A stretch of 64,000 nt of DNA, from the NCBI GenBank assembly GCA_943372515.1, contig CALRYY010000007.1, positions 17,560-81,559 on the forward strand, in the 5' to 3' direction. The position numbers and the translations under genes are program-made. This document shows positions 1 through 8,051 of the stretch, one piece after another; position 1 is the first letter of the stretch; every line of letters begins with the position of its first letter. The notes beneath the pieces are model-generated. The model was not told the DNA's origin. It searched no databases and worked only from the letters and a program-made list of their open reading frames with translations. This DNA is from RAM1 sp943372515. GTDB taxonomy: Bacteria > Pseudomonadota > Gammaproteobacteria > Burkholderiales > Burkholderiaceae_C.

Positions 1-770
1 TCGGGGGATTTTTCGCCACCCATCTCCGAGGTCCAGCCGCACCACTCATCGGAATCGAAATGCGCATAGCCGCTGTAGGTCATGGACGCGAAACAGCCAT
101 TGGCAAACCACAGCATGGCGGCGTAGGCTCCTTCCGTGGGGCGTGCTTCGTCCCAACGGCCCGTCGCGGCCCGCACACGTGTGACTGGGCTGCCGGCCAG
201 CAGACGGATGATGTCGAGCTGGTGCGCAGCCTGGCTGAAAACAACGCCGCCGCCCTCCTGCGTTTGCAGCTCTTCAGGCCGGCGCGGCCGATAGAGAAAG
301 TCCGTGTAGTTCAGCGCATGGATCATGCGCACCGCGCCGTACTCGCCGCTTGCCGCCAAATCGCTGGCAAGGATGTAGGGAGCGTCGAAACTATGGCAGT
401 GGCCCACAATCAGGTGCATCTTCGCGCGTTCGCAGGCGGCGATCATCGCGTCGCATTGGGCCAGCGTGAGGGCCATCGGCTTTTCCAGCAGCACGTGCTT
501 GCCGTGCCGCGCTGCCATCTCCACGTGCTGGGCGTGGAACTGGTGCGGACTGGCCACGTACACGGCTTCGACCAGGGGGTCGCTGCAGAGCGCTTCGACC
601 TCGCGATGCGTGGCGGCCCCGAAATCGGACGCCAGCTGACGCAGCGGCTCTTTTCGCGTATCGAAGCCCGCCACGATCTTCACGCGCGGGTCGCGAAAGA
701 ATGTCGGGACCATCAGGCTGAACGCGCGGCCCAGCCCGATGACGCCGATGCGGATGGGCGAATCGCTCAC
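1..770 (-). CDS. pht4: Gfo/Idh/MocA oxidoreductase, probable phthalate 4,5-dihydrodiol dehydrogenase (3' end cut by window)
   Basis: Partial gene. A GTG start at 770 overlaps the upstream reductase stop in a GTGA arrangement, so translation is probably coupled. The translation opens with a Rossmann motif (IGVIGLGRAF) and carries the EKPMAL motif near residue 100, the hallmark of the Gfo/Idh/MocA family whose conserved Lys lies in EKP. The region after it (SQAAHQLDIIRLL) matches the substrate-binding face of this family. In phthalate catabolism Pht4 is a member of this family and oxidises the cis-4,5-dihydrodiol to 4,5-dihydroxyphthalate using NAD. The assignment rests on family plus neighbours (oxygenase, reductase, decarboxylase); the family alone does not fix the substrate. 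The C-terminus lies beyond base 1. Confidence 0.8.
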   Translation of the reverse strand, partial: MSDSPIRIGVIGLGRAFSLMVPTFFRDPRVKIVAGFDTRKEPLRQLASDFGAATHREVEALCSDPLVEAVYVASPHQFHAQHVEMAARHGKHVLLEKPMALTLAQCDAMIAACERAKMHLIVGHCHSFDAPYILASDLAASGEYGAVRMIHALNYTDFLYRPRRPEELQTQEGGGVVFSQAAHQLDIIRLLAGSPVTRVRAATGRWDEARPTEGAYAAMLWFANGCFASMTYSGYAHFDSDEWCGWTSEMGGEKSP

Positions 771-1729
771 AGGTCCAGCGACAGTTCGCCGCCAAGCGCG
801 CGCGAAACACACACCATGATCTGCGAAGACTGCTCCTCGGGCATCAGCACCATGTCCCTGTGATCCGCCTGGCCCGCGATCAGCGGCGTGCGGCAAGTGC
901 CGCAGGTGCCGCTCTCGCACGAGGCCGCAACCTGCACACCCGCGCGGCGGGCAGCCTCCAGAATCGACTGGCCTACCGCCACTTGCAGCGTCTTGCCCGA
1001 CCGCGCGAGATGGACGGTGAAGGCATGGTCATCCTTGCGCGCAACCGACCCGTCGGTGAAGCTTTCGAAATGGACCTTGCCTGCATTCCAGTGCCCACTC
1101 ATGTCCCTGACCGCATCCATCAGCGGACGCGGCCCGCAGCAATAGACGTGCTGGTCGGGCTGCGGCTTCTCCAGCCAGGGCCAGAGATCCAGCGTGCGTA
1201 CCGGATCACCCTGGTCATGGTGGATGCGGACCTGACTGGCGGCGCCCAGCTCCGTGAGCTCTTGCACGAACGGCGTCGTTTCCGCCGAGCGCGTCAGGTA
1301 GATGAGCTGCCACTTGGCATCGCTGCCCTGCAGTGAGCGGATCATCGCCAGAATGGGCGTAATGCCAATGCCGCCGGCGATGAACAGGTACCGGCGCGCG
1401 CCCCTGGACATCTGGAATGCATTTTCCGGCTCGGAGACGGCCAGCTCGTCGCCCTCACGGGCGTCGTCCACCATGCTCACCGATCCGCCCCGACCCGCCG
1501 CGTCGCGCTTGACCGCGATCACATAGCGATCGCGCTCCTGCGGATCGTTGCACAACGAATATTTGCGCACGATGCCGGCGGGCGTGCGCACTCGGATGTG
1601 CGCACCGGCCGTGAAAGCCGGCAGCAGCTGTCCCGCCGGTGGCACCAGTTCAAAACTGCGGATGCCGTCCGCGACAGCGTCCGCACGCGAAATGCGCAGT
1701 ACCAGCGCGGAATTGAGGTCGTCGTTCAT
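767..1729 (-). CDS. pht2: Phthalate dioxygenase reductase-type FMN/2Fe-2S oxidoreductase
   Basis: 320 aa electron-transfer protein of the phthalate dioxygenase reductase family. The flavin-binding RKYSL motif lies at residues 55-59, the nucleotide-binding GGIGITP at about 119-125 and the CCGPRPLM motif at about 197-204. A C-terminal plant-type 2Fe-2S ferredoxin domain carries Cys271, Cys276, Cys279 and Cys307. The known role is to pass electrons from NAD(P)H to a Rieske oxygenase in the cytoplasm. It lies 8 bp after the decarboxylase gene and overlaps the dehydrogenase. It is the only reductase in the cluster, yet two different oxygenases are encoded, so it may serve both. Start ATG at 1729. 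Confidence 0.88.
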   Translation of the reverse strand: MNDDLNSALVLRISRADAVADGIRSFELVPPAGQLLPAFTAGAHIRVRTPAGIVRKYSLCNDPQERDRYVIAVKRDAAGRGGSVSMVDDAREGDELAVSEPENAFQMSRGARRYLFIAGGIGITPILAMIRSLQGSDAKWQLIYLTRSAETTPFVQELTELGAASQVRIHHDQGDPVRTLDLWPWLEKPQPDQHVYCCGPRPLMDAVRDMSGHWNAGKVHFESFTDGSVARKDDHAFTVHLARSGKTLQVAVGQSILEAARRAGVQVAASCESGTCGTCRTPLIAGQADHRDMVLMPEEQSSQIMVCVSRALGGELSLDL

Positions 1730-1737
1730 GAAGGCAG

Positions 1738-2727
1738 TCAGATGCTGTAGCTCTCGTACGTGGCCGGGTGAAAAACCTCATTCAGCGGCACGTGGCGCGA
1801 CGACAGGCCCTGGGAGTGGTGATAGCGCAGGAAGGTTTCCAGGGTAGGCTGGTTTTGCGCGACACCGTAGGACCAATAGTCCTCACCCATGAGACCTCGC
1901 GCCGCATGGAGTTGCTCTTCCACGAAAGGCAGGGTCACCTTGGTGGCGGAAGTGTCGCCAAGCAGTTCGAGCGCGGTGGCCTTCGACTGGCTGAAGGCCT
2001 TCATTACCGCGCCGGGCAACCACGGGTGATGCTGTGCCAGCGTATTGCGGATGCCCACCACATGCATGATCGGAAACACGCGCTTGCGGCGATAGAAGTC
2101 CTTGGCTGCTGACGTGGGGTCTTCAAACAGCCAGCCTACATGCGGATTGCGAAGGGCCTGTGCACCCGGCGGCCGCGGTGCGATGAAAGCGTCTATCTCG
2201 CCTTCGTCAAGCATCTGCGTGATGGTCTTTCCCTCGGGCGCGCTTTCCAGTCGGACGTCCACAGGAAGTTCCACCCGGATTTTCTCCGGGCGTCCCGGCG
2301 TATCGATTCCTCCGCTCAACCAAGTCACGTCAGAAGGCTTGACGCCGTATTCATCTTCGAGCAGGGCCCTCGCCCACACGATGGCGGTGAGCTGGTATTC
2401 GGGCACGCCGATGCGGCATCCCTTTAAGTCTTCCGGCTTTTTTATGCGGTCGCGGCGGACGTAGATGGACGTATGGCGGAACGCGCGCGACAGAAACACA
2501 GGTACAGCGATGTAGGGCGATTCACCGCGCGAATGCTTGACCAGGTAGCTGGAAAACGACAACTCTGCGATATCAAAGTCCTGGCTGCGCATGGCTCTGA
2601 AAAACATTTCCTCCGGATTCAGCAGCATGTACACCGGATCGACACCATCGATCTGCACCCTGCCATCATAAAGAGGGCGCGTGCGGTCATAGTCCCCCAT
2701 TGCAACGGAAAGTTGAAGCTTGGCCAT
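1738..2727 (-). CDS. pht5: 4,5-dihydroxyphthalate decarboxylase-like protein
   Basis: 329 aa. The start at 2727 (MAKLQLSVAMGDYDRT) is preferred over an upstream in-frame start because AAAGGA lies just ahead of it and it sits 11 bp after the oxygenase stop. The protein has the periplasmic-binding-protein-like fold typical of Pht5: an N-terminal MGDYDRTRPLYDGRV segment, then SFSSYLV and the RIGVPEYQLTA segment. Members convert 4,5-dihydroxyphthalate to protocatechuate and CO2. There is no signal peptide, which argues against a transport receptor. Position inside a phthalate oxygenase/dehydrogenase/reductase operon strongly supports the role. Confidence 0.88.
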   Translation of the reverse strand: MAKLQLSVAMGDYDRTRPLYDGRVQIDGVDPVYMLLNPEEMFFRAMRSQDFDIAELSFSSYLVKHSRGESPYIAVPVFLSRAFRHTSIYVRRDRIKKPEDLKGCRIGVPEYQLTAIVWARALLEDEYGVKPSDVTWLSGGIDTPGRPEKIRVELPVDVRLESAPEGKTITQMLDEGEIDAFIAPRPPGAQALRNPHVGWLFEDPTSAAKDFYRRKRVFPIMHVVGIRNTLAQHHPWLPGAVMKAFSQSKATALELLGDTSATKVTLPFVEEQLHAARGLMGEDYWSYGVAQNQPTLETFLRYHHSQGLSSRHVPLNEVFHPATYESYSI

Positions 2728-2738
2728 CTGGATATCCT

Positions 2739-4052
2739 TTATGCCTGGATCTGGTAGCCAGCGTCGCCCACAGACTCTTGCTCGTGCCAGACATGCCGAG
2801 CGTCGTAGGTGCGCCAATCTACGGTCTTTGGAACGACCGCCTGGTAGGCGCAGACATCGGGTGAAATGGATTCGCCGCCGGTGCCGATCACCGTGCCGCC
2901 CGCCAAGAATGTGTCCAGCGCCTCAAGCATCTGCTTGCGGAACTCGACCACCGCAACATCACTGGCCCCCAGGCGATCGCGCGTGCGGTCCGCGATCGGG
3001 CCCATCGTGACCCACATGGCCAAATCCTGGTTCGGAAAGCCGGTGATCCCCGTGAAGTTGCCGGCCTTCATAGCCTGTCGGTCCTGCCAGAACAGGTTCT
3101 CGCGGGTGCGCAGTGGCTTGTACAACGGATCGAGATCGACGCCCACCTGCTGGCGCAGGAACTTGCGCCAGGTGTCGGTCTCGGGAGTCAGTGCGGGATG
3201 GCCCCAGGCAATGAAATAGAACGCCGTGGAGGTATCGTCCCTGGGGACGTTGATGTTCGCCACGTTGTACAGGTTGTTCGGCGGAATCAGGGCTGTGGCC
3301 GGCGCCACGAACACGGTGGTTCGGATGTACTCATGCGTTGCGGAGTTCGTGATCGGCCGGCGCAGTGCCGCATATCTGAACCCGTAGCCGGTGCGCTGCA
3401 CCTGCATGCGCGGCGCCTTGTCCGTGGAGGGCCGCAGCCAGGTCTTGTCCGTGGCCTTGGCGCCATCGACGCGAGCGGGCACCATGTCGGAAGAATGCAG
3501 GCTGGAACTGTGGGCGGAATCGATCGCGCCCTCGAGCACCTGCGCCCAGTTGCAGGGCAGGATTGTCTTGGCGATGCTGACGCGGGCATCTTCATTGGGC
3601 GCCCACGCCGGCGGCCGGAATTCGGGCACCGACTCAGCCGGCCCGAACCAGGCCCACACCAGGCCAGCCCATTCCTGGACCGGAAAGACCTTGTGCTTTA
3701 CCCTGTCGGCCATGCCGCTGGCACAGGGCTCCGATGCCATTTCCAGCACATTGCCCTGCACGTCCATTTTCCAGCCGTGATAGAGGCATCGCAAGCCGCC
3801 CTCTTCATTGCGGCCAAGAACCAGCGATGCACGGCGGTGCGGGCAGAACTCCTCCATGACCCCCACACGGCCTTCAGTGTCGCGAAACACCACCAGGTCC
3901 TCGCCAAAGACACGCGCATGCACGGGTGGGCCATCAGGTTCGGAGACTTCTTCGCGCAGGCACACCGGTGTCCAGTGACGCCGCATCAGTTGGCCCATGG
4001 GCGCGTCGCCTTCGACGCGGCATAGCAAATCGTTTTCTTGCGCGGTGAGCAT
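2739..4052 (-). CDS. pht3: Phthalate 4,5-dioxygenase oxygenase subunit (Rieske)
   Basis: 437 aa. The N-terminal Rieske 2Fe-2S domain has Cys70/His72 (CPHR) and Cys89/His92 (CLYHGW). The mononuclear iron triad is Asp178, His181 and His186 in IDSAHSSSLH. Length and motif spacing fit the single-subunit oxygenase of the class IA phthalate dioxygenase system, which pairs with a PDR-type reductase such as the one encoded two genes downstream. The reaction is phthalate to cis-4,5-dihydro-4,5-dihydroxyphthalate. The ATG at 4052 is preceded by AAGGA. It is the first gene after a 73-bp gap that holds a palindromic operator candidate, so it probably heads its own transcript. Confidence 0.92.
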   Translation of the reverse strand: MLTAQENDLLCRVEGDAPMGQLMRRHWTPVCLREEVSEPDGPPVHARVFGEDLVVFRDTEGRVGVMEEFCPHRRASLVLGRNEEGGLRCLYHGWKMDVQGNVLEMASEPCASGMADRVKHKVFPVQEWAGLVWAWFGPAESVPEFRPPAWAPNEDARVSIAKTILPCNWAQVLEGAIDSAHSSSLHSSDMVPARVDGAKATDKTWLRPSTDKAPRMQVQRTGYGFRYAALRRPITNSATHEYIRTTVFVAPATALIPPNNLYNVANINVPRDDTSTAFYFIAWGHPALTPETDTWRKFLRQQVGVDLDPLYKPLRTRENLFWQDRQAMKAGNFTGITGFPNQDLAMWVTMGPIADRTRDRLGASDVAVVEFRKQMLEALDTFLAGGTVIGTGGESISPDVCAYQAVVPKTVDWRTYDARHVWHEQESVGDAGYQIQA

Positions 4053-4073
4053 GTTGTGATCCTTGTGTGTTTT

Positions 4074-4087
4074 GTTAGATCTCTAAG
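4074..4087. promoter_or_regulatory. Candidate MarR operator before the phthalate genes
   Basis: The 14-mer GTTAGATCTCTAAG matches the perfect palindrome at 15196-15209 at 12 of 14 positions. It lies 22-35 bp upstream of the oxygenase ATG in the only sizeable gap of the cluster, next to a TATAGA sequence read on the minus strand. MarR proteins bind short AT-rich palindromes of this kind, and a MarR gene lies in the same cluster. Confidence 0.6.
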
Positions 4088-4125
4088 TTCTATACGTGCT
4101 CGCGGCCCGGCGTTGCGGCGGCGGC

Positions 4126-5613
4126 TCAGGGCGCCAGCGTGATGTTGATGTTCTTAACCTGCGTGTAGTGCAGTAACTCTTCGAGCGATTCCTCGCGACC
4201 AATGCCCGACAGCTTGTAGCCGCCGAACGGCGCGCCGATGAAATGCCGGCTGGCATTGTTCACCCAGACGTAACCGGCCTGCACCTGCGCAGCCGCGCTA
4301 TGCGCATTGGCCAGGCTGCCGGTCCAGATGGAACAGGTCAACCCATAATCGACCGCATTGACCTGTGCCAGCATGTCCTGCGTGTCGCTCCATTTGAAGA
4401 TGGACAGGATGGGGCCGAACACTTCTTCCTGCGCGATGCGCATGTCCTGTGTCACGCCAGCGAAGATCGTGGGCTCGACGAAGAAGCCCCTGGCCAGCGC
4501 GGGATCTGCCGAGCGCTTGCCGCCGTGCAGCAGCTGCGCGCCGTCCGTGTGCGCGATGTCGATGTAACGCAGCACCTTGTCGAACTGATCCCTGGATATC
4601 AATGCACCCATGGTGGTCGCCATGTCCGTGGGCATGCCCGGCTGAAAATTCTGCACCTGCGCAAGCACGCCCTCGATGACGCGGTCATAGACCGACTCAT
4701 GCACGAACAGGCGCGAGGTGGAACCGCAAGACTGTCCGCACCAGCCGAAATTCATGCCGCCCACGGCACCGCGGATCGCGGCGTCAATGTTTGCATCGGG
4801 AAAGATGATGCAGGCGTTCTTGCCGCCAAGTTCCAGCGAAATCTTCTTGAGCTGGTCGGCAGCAGTGCGGGCGATCGCGCGGCCCGTCGCGACACTTCCA
4901 ATCAGCGCCACGTGCTGTACCAGTGGGTGCTCCACCAGCGCCTGGCCGGCGGCCGCGCCGCCGGTAACGATGTTGAGCACGCCAGGCGGAAGAATGCCTT
5001 CGATCAGTTCCATCAACCGGTAGGTGGACAGGGGCGCCTGCTGTGGCGCTTTCATCACGGCGGAATTGCCCGCGGCGATGACCGGCGCCAGCTTGCCCGC
5101 GACGAACATCAGCGGATGGTTGTAGGCCACGATGCGCGCGCAGACACCCAGGGGCTCGCGCACGGTCATGTTGATCACGCCGTCGCCCATCGGCATCGTT
5201 TCGCCCTTGATCTCGGTGACCAGCCCGGCAAAGTAATCCACCTGCGCGGCGGCCGCGAGCGCATCGCCCGCCATCTCCTTGACCGGGTTGCCGCAATTGG
5301 CGGCGTCGATCATCGCGAGCTCACCAGCGTTGTCGCGCAGCACTTGCGCTATGAGGCGCATCAGAGCCGCGCGCTCCAGCGGCTTGACCTGGCGCCATAC
5401 TTCGAAGCCCTTCTGCGCCTCCTTGACCACGGCCTGCACATCGGACGCATCCGCCTCCGCGCACGGACCCAGTGACTCGCCGGTGGCGGGGTTCCATGTA
5501 TCGCGGTAACCGCCGTGAGGTTCCGTCCACTGACCGCCAGCATAGAGCTGGCGGTGGCGTGGCAACACGGCTGCAATGGCCGGCGCAATCGTACTGGCTA
5601 GGGTCTTTTCCAT
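4126..5613 (-). CDS. Aldehyde dehydrogenase, candidate 2-carboxybenzaldehyde dehydrogenase
   Basis: 495 aa NAD(P)-dependent aldehyde dehydrogenase. It shows the cofactor-binding segment ending in GSVATGRAI, the catalytic Glu in LELGGKNACI and the nucleophile Cys in GQSCGST. The ATG at 5613 with GGGA about 11 bp upstream is preferred; a TTG at 5622 overlapping the MarR stop is the alternative. Between a hydratase-aldolase that releases an aromatic aldehyde and a phthalate dioxygenase, the expected substrate is 2-carboxybenzaldehyde (the PhdK role), giving phthalate. Salicylaldehyde dehydrogenase (NahF) is a close relative and cannot be excluded from sequence alone. Confidence 0.85.
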   Translation of the reverse strand: MEKTLASTIAPAIAAVLPRHRQLYAGGQWTEPHGGYRDTWNPATGESLGPCAEADASDVQAVVKEAQKGFEVWRQVKPLERAALMRLIAQVLRDNAGELAMIDAANCGNPVKEMAGDALAAAAQVDYFAGLVTEIKGETMPMGDGVINMTVREPLGVCARIVAYNHPLMFVAGKLAPVIAAGNSAVMKAPQQAPLSTYRLMELIEGILPPGVLNIVTGGAAAGQALVEHPLVQHVALIGSVATGRAIARTAADQLKKISLELGGKNACIIFPDANIDAAIRGAVGGMNFGWCGQSCGSTSRLFVHESVYDRVIEGVLAQVQNFQPGMPTDMATTMGALISRDQFDKVLRYIDIAHTDGAQLLHGGKRSADPALARGFFVEPTIFAGVTQDMRIAQEEVFGPILSIFKWSDTQDMLAQVNAVDYGLTCSIWTGSLANAHSAAAQVQAGYVWVNNASRHFIGAPFGGYKLSGIGREESLEELLHYTQVKNINITLAP

Positions 5614-5618
5614 GGTGC

Positions 5619-6230
5619 TCAATTCCCGGCTTTTTTGTGGGCGGCTCCGGCGCGCGTTCGAACCTGCGAACTGCGCACCAGCGCGGGGCGGGGACGCCCA
5701 TTGCTTCGCCCGCCGGACAAAGACTCATTGGCTGCCAGATCAGCAGCGGGTGCCACCACATCCACGCATGCGCCGGCCAATTGCTGGTGAACCGATGCCA
5801 GTCCCAACATCATGGCAATCCGCTGCGGCTCGGACATCGCGGCATGCATGGACCGGTTGACATCGGTGGCGACGCCCAGCAGTTCCCTCTTCAGGCCCCG
5901 CGCCCGCGCGGTGAGGTTGACGCACATTCGGCGCTTGTCATTCGGGTCGCGCTCACGCTTCACCAGGCCCAGCTTTTCCATCGTCCGAAGCGTCATCATC
6001 AGAGGAGGCTCCGCAAGGCCCAGCGTCGCGCTGAGTTCGCGCTGCGACACGCCATCCTGCTGCCACAACGCGCGCAGCACGAACCAGCAACTACCCGGAA
6101 TACCGTAGGGTGCCAACCGGGCGTACAGCACGCGCTTGACGTAGCGCGCGGTGTCGCAGATGAGAAAGCCAAGGCTGTCCCCCAACTGAGGCAGCGAAAC
6201 GCCGGCGGGCGTCGCCGCAGTACGTGCCAT
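5619..6230 (-). CDS. MarR-family transcriptional regulator
   Basis: About 203 aa. It has a winged-helix core (QDGVSQRELSATLGLAEPP as the recognition region, then KRERDPNDKRRM as the wing), which is diagnostic for MarR. The N- and C-terminal extensions are longer than in minimal MarR proteins. The ATG at 6230 has AGGG six bases upstream; a GTG at 6248 overlapping the oxygenase stop (GTGA) is also possible. It is embedded between catabolic genes rather than divergent from them. Family knowledge suggests an aromatic acid or aldehyde ligand that releases it from DNA. The paired palindromes at 4074 and 15196 are its likely operators. Confidence 0.85.
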   Translation of the reverse strand: MARTAATPAGVSLPQLGDSLGFLICDTARYVKRVLYARLAPYGIPGSCWFVLRALWQQDGVSQRELSATLGLAEPPLMMTLRTMEKLGLVKRERDPNDKRRMCVNLTARARGLKRELLGVATDVNRSMHAAMSEPQRIAMMLGLASVHQQLAGACVDVVAPAADLAANESLSGGRSNGRPRPALVRSSQVRTRAGAAHKKAGN

Positions 6231-6244
6231 CTTCTGCCCTGCGG

Positions 6245-7561
6245 TCACTGCGTACCCCGTACCTGGCCGTACATCACGCGGCGGTAGTACTCGTAGAAGC
6301 CGCGGATCGGCCCTTCGGTCACCATGTTCCCGTCCTCCGGTGCCGCGCCCTCGCGTCCACCCAGTTCCACGACGGCAATGTGCGAGGGATTGGCACGGAT
6401 GCCCGAGCCAGAGTACTCCAGAACCTCGGTGTCGTCGATCGACACGAAGCCGGAGGGCCCCGTGAGATTGGCCTGGCGTAGCCGGCGCAAAGTCGTCTCC
6501 TCGCTGTCGTCTTCATAGCCGAAATAAGTCCACTCCAGCTCGAACTCGTCCGGACCACGAGGAATGACATAGCGCATCTGCAGGCTGTTGCCCTGCTGCT
6601 GCAGCACCAGGTCCGGGAACACCGTCTGGATCTGGATCGTCACGTCGTCCTCATACTCCTTGGCAGCCGACACAAGGTTCATATCGTTGAGCTTGAGATC
6701 CTTTCGGAAAGACTTCATGTCCTCGGCGCCGCCGCCGCTGCCGGCCTGGCTCTCCGAGTTGCGGATCGATGCGAACACGTTGTGGGCCAAGGTTCGTTCG
6801 TCGGTCACCGTAACGCCCTTCTGGTCAATGCGGTATAGGCCAAAACTGATCAGGAAAACATGCAGCAGCGACGCGTGGTACGGGTCCTTGATGTTCTCCA
6901 TGTACAGCTTCCAGTTGCCCTTGATGCGCTGGCGCTGGTGGCCCAGGATCTTGGTTTTTCGCCCATTGAAGATGCGTGTGATGTACTCGTAGTTGCCTTC
7001 GCCCAGATACTCGCGCATCGCGGGGGCGCTGTGGTCGAAGGTGGCGAAGATGCAGCCATTGACGCTCTCGGCCTTTAGTACGCGCAGGCCGTGCTGCTTG
7101 GTGTCGAAGTCGGCAGGGAATCCGCCCTTGCCCTTGACGCCACGCTTGAAAGGCACGCCCATCAGGTTGCCTTTGAGGTCATAGGTCCATTGGTGGTAGG
7201 GACACATGATCTCCTTTTGCGTGCCGTACGCGGCCTGGCAAATTTCCACCCCACGGTGCGCGCAACTGTTGAGCAGCACGCTGAGCTCGCCGTTGTCCGC
7301 ACGGGTCACGATCACGGATCGCTCGCCGATCGTCGCGCGCTTGAAGTCGCCCGGGTTGGGTATCTCGCTTTCAAGGCCGACCATGTGCCAGTGCGGCCCA
7401 TAGAAGACCACTTCCAGTTCGCGGCGGTAATTATCTTGGTCCGTATACACCCAAAGAGGGATGCGCGAACTGTCCTCGCGCGGCCAGATCTTGATCGGGC
7501 GCAGTTCGGAGGCGGCTTGGCCTGTGGCGCCAGCGTCGGCGCGGGGGCATGCTTGGTTCAT
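6245..7561 (-). CDS. Aromatic-ring hydroxylating oxygenase, large (alpha) subunit, salicylate/anthranilate type
   Basis: 438 aa. Rieske ligands are Cys100/His102 (CAHRG) and Cys120/His123 (CPYHQW); the mononuclear iron site is Asp226, His229 and His234 in DPYHASLLH. Overall it resembles the alpha subunits of salicylate 5-hydroxylase (NagG) and anthranilate dioxygenase (AndAc), which act on aromatic carboxylates. ATG 7561 follows GAAGGA. The beta subunit lies just upstream and a Rieske ferredoxin heads the operon. Given the rest of the cluster, a plausible but unproven role is to form 1-hydroxy-2-naphthoate from a naphthoate. Salicylate to gentisate is less likely because no maleylpyruvate-processing enzymes are present. 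Confidence 0.85.
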   Translation of the reverse strand: MNQACPRADAGATGQAASELRPIKIWPREDSSRIPLWVYTDQDNYRRELEVVFYGPHWHMVGLESEIPNPGDFKRATIGERSVIVTRADNGELSVLLNSCAHRGVEICQAAYGTQKEIMCPYHQWTYDLKGNLMGVPFKRGVKGKGGFPADFDTKQHGLRVLKAESVNGCIFATFDHSAPAMREYLGEGNYEYITRIFNGRKTKILGHQRQRIKGNWKLYMENIKDPYHASLLHVFLISFGLYRIDQKGVTVTDERTLAHNVFASIRNSESQAGSGGGAEDMKSFRKDLKLNDMNLVSAAKEYEDDVTIQIQTVFPDLVLQQQGNSLQMRYVIPRGPDEFELEWTYFGYEDDSEETTLRRLRQANLTGPSGFVSIDDTEVLEYSGSGIRANPSHIAVVELGGREGAAPEDGNMVTEGPIRGFYEYYRRVMYGQVRGTQ

Positions 7562-7574
7562 GATTTCAAGTCCT

Positions 7575-8048
7575 TCAAACGGGATAGACCAGTGCGCCCG
7601 CGAGCAGATCGGTGTCGAACACCACGACCCGCTCACGGAACTTCAGTTCGGGTCCGCGCACATCGATCACATCGAATGTTCGGCCCACCAGCTGGAGCTG
7701 GGTCGTGCCATCGACAAGCGTCTGGTAGACGGCCAGCATGCTTCGTGCGCGCACTGCTGATTCATCACTGCTCACGACGCGCGCGCCGCTCACAATATGG
7801 GTCAGGCTGCGGGCGGAATAGACGAGCGTTTCCCTGATGGCTGCGACGCGGTCTGCCAGGGCACCCTTGCTCTCGGCAAACATGGGGCCGATCCTGTGGC
7901 CCCGGTCATGGTTGGGGCGCGAAACGATGCGGTAGAGACAATCGTCAGTGAAATAGTCCGGCCATTTTGAGATTTCGAGGTCGCAAAGTGTTTCGGCGTA
8001 GCGCGTGTACAAGTCCACCACACGCAGCTGCATGGATTGGTCGTTCAT
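7575..8048 (-). CDS. Aromatic-ring hydroxylating oxygenase, small (beta) subunit
   Basis: 157 aa NTF2-fold protein of the ring-hydroxylating dioxygenase beta family, recognised by the order of an N-terminal helix (VVDLYTRYAETL), WPDYFTDDCLYRIV and the C-terminal FRERVVVFDTDLL strand. It has no cofactor of its own; in this family it packs beneath the alpha subunits in an alpha3beta3 hexamer. It lies 3 bp after the cupin dioxygenase and 13 bp before the alpha subunit, so the three are cotranscribed. Confidence 0.88.
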   Translation of the reverse strand: MNDQSMQLRVVDLYTRYAETLCDLEISKWPDYFTDDCLYRIVSRPNHDRGHRIGPMFAESKGALADRVAAIRETLVYSARSLTHIVSGARVVSSDESAVRARSMLAVYQTLVDGTTQLQLVGRTFDVIDVRGPELKFRERVVVFDTDLLAGALVYPV

Positions 8049-8051
8049 GGC

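Noticed and set aside
4243..5475. 410-codon frame on the plus strand opposite the aldehyde dehydrogenase
   Set aside because: His/Arg-rich shadow of a well-supported gene; no start signal or homology.
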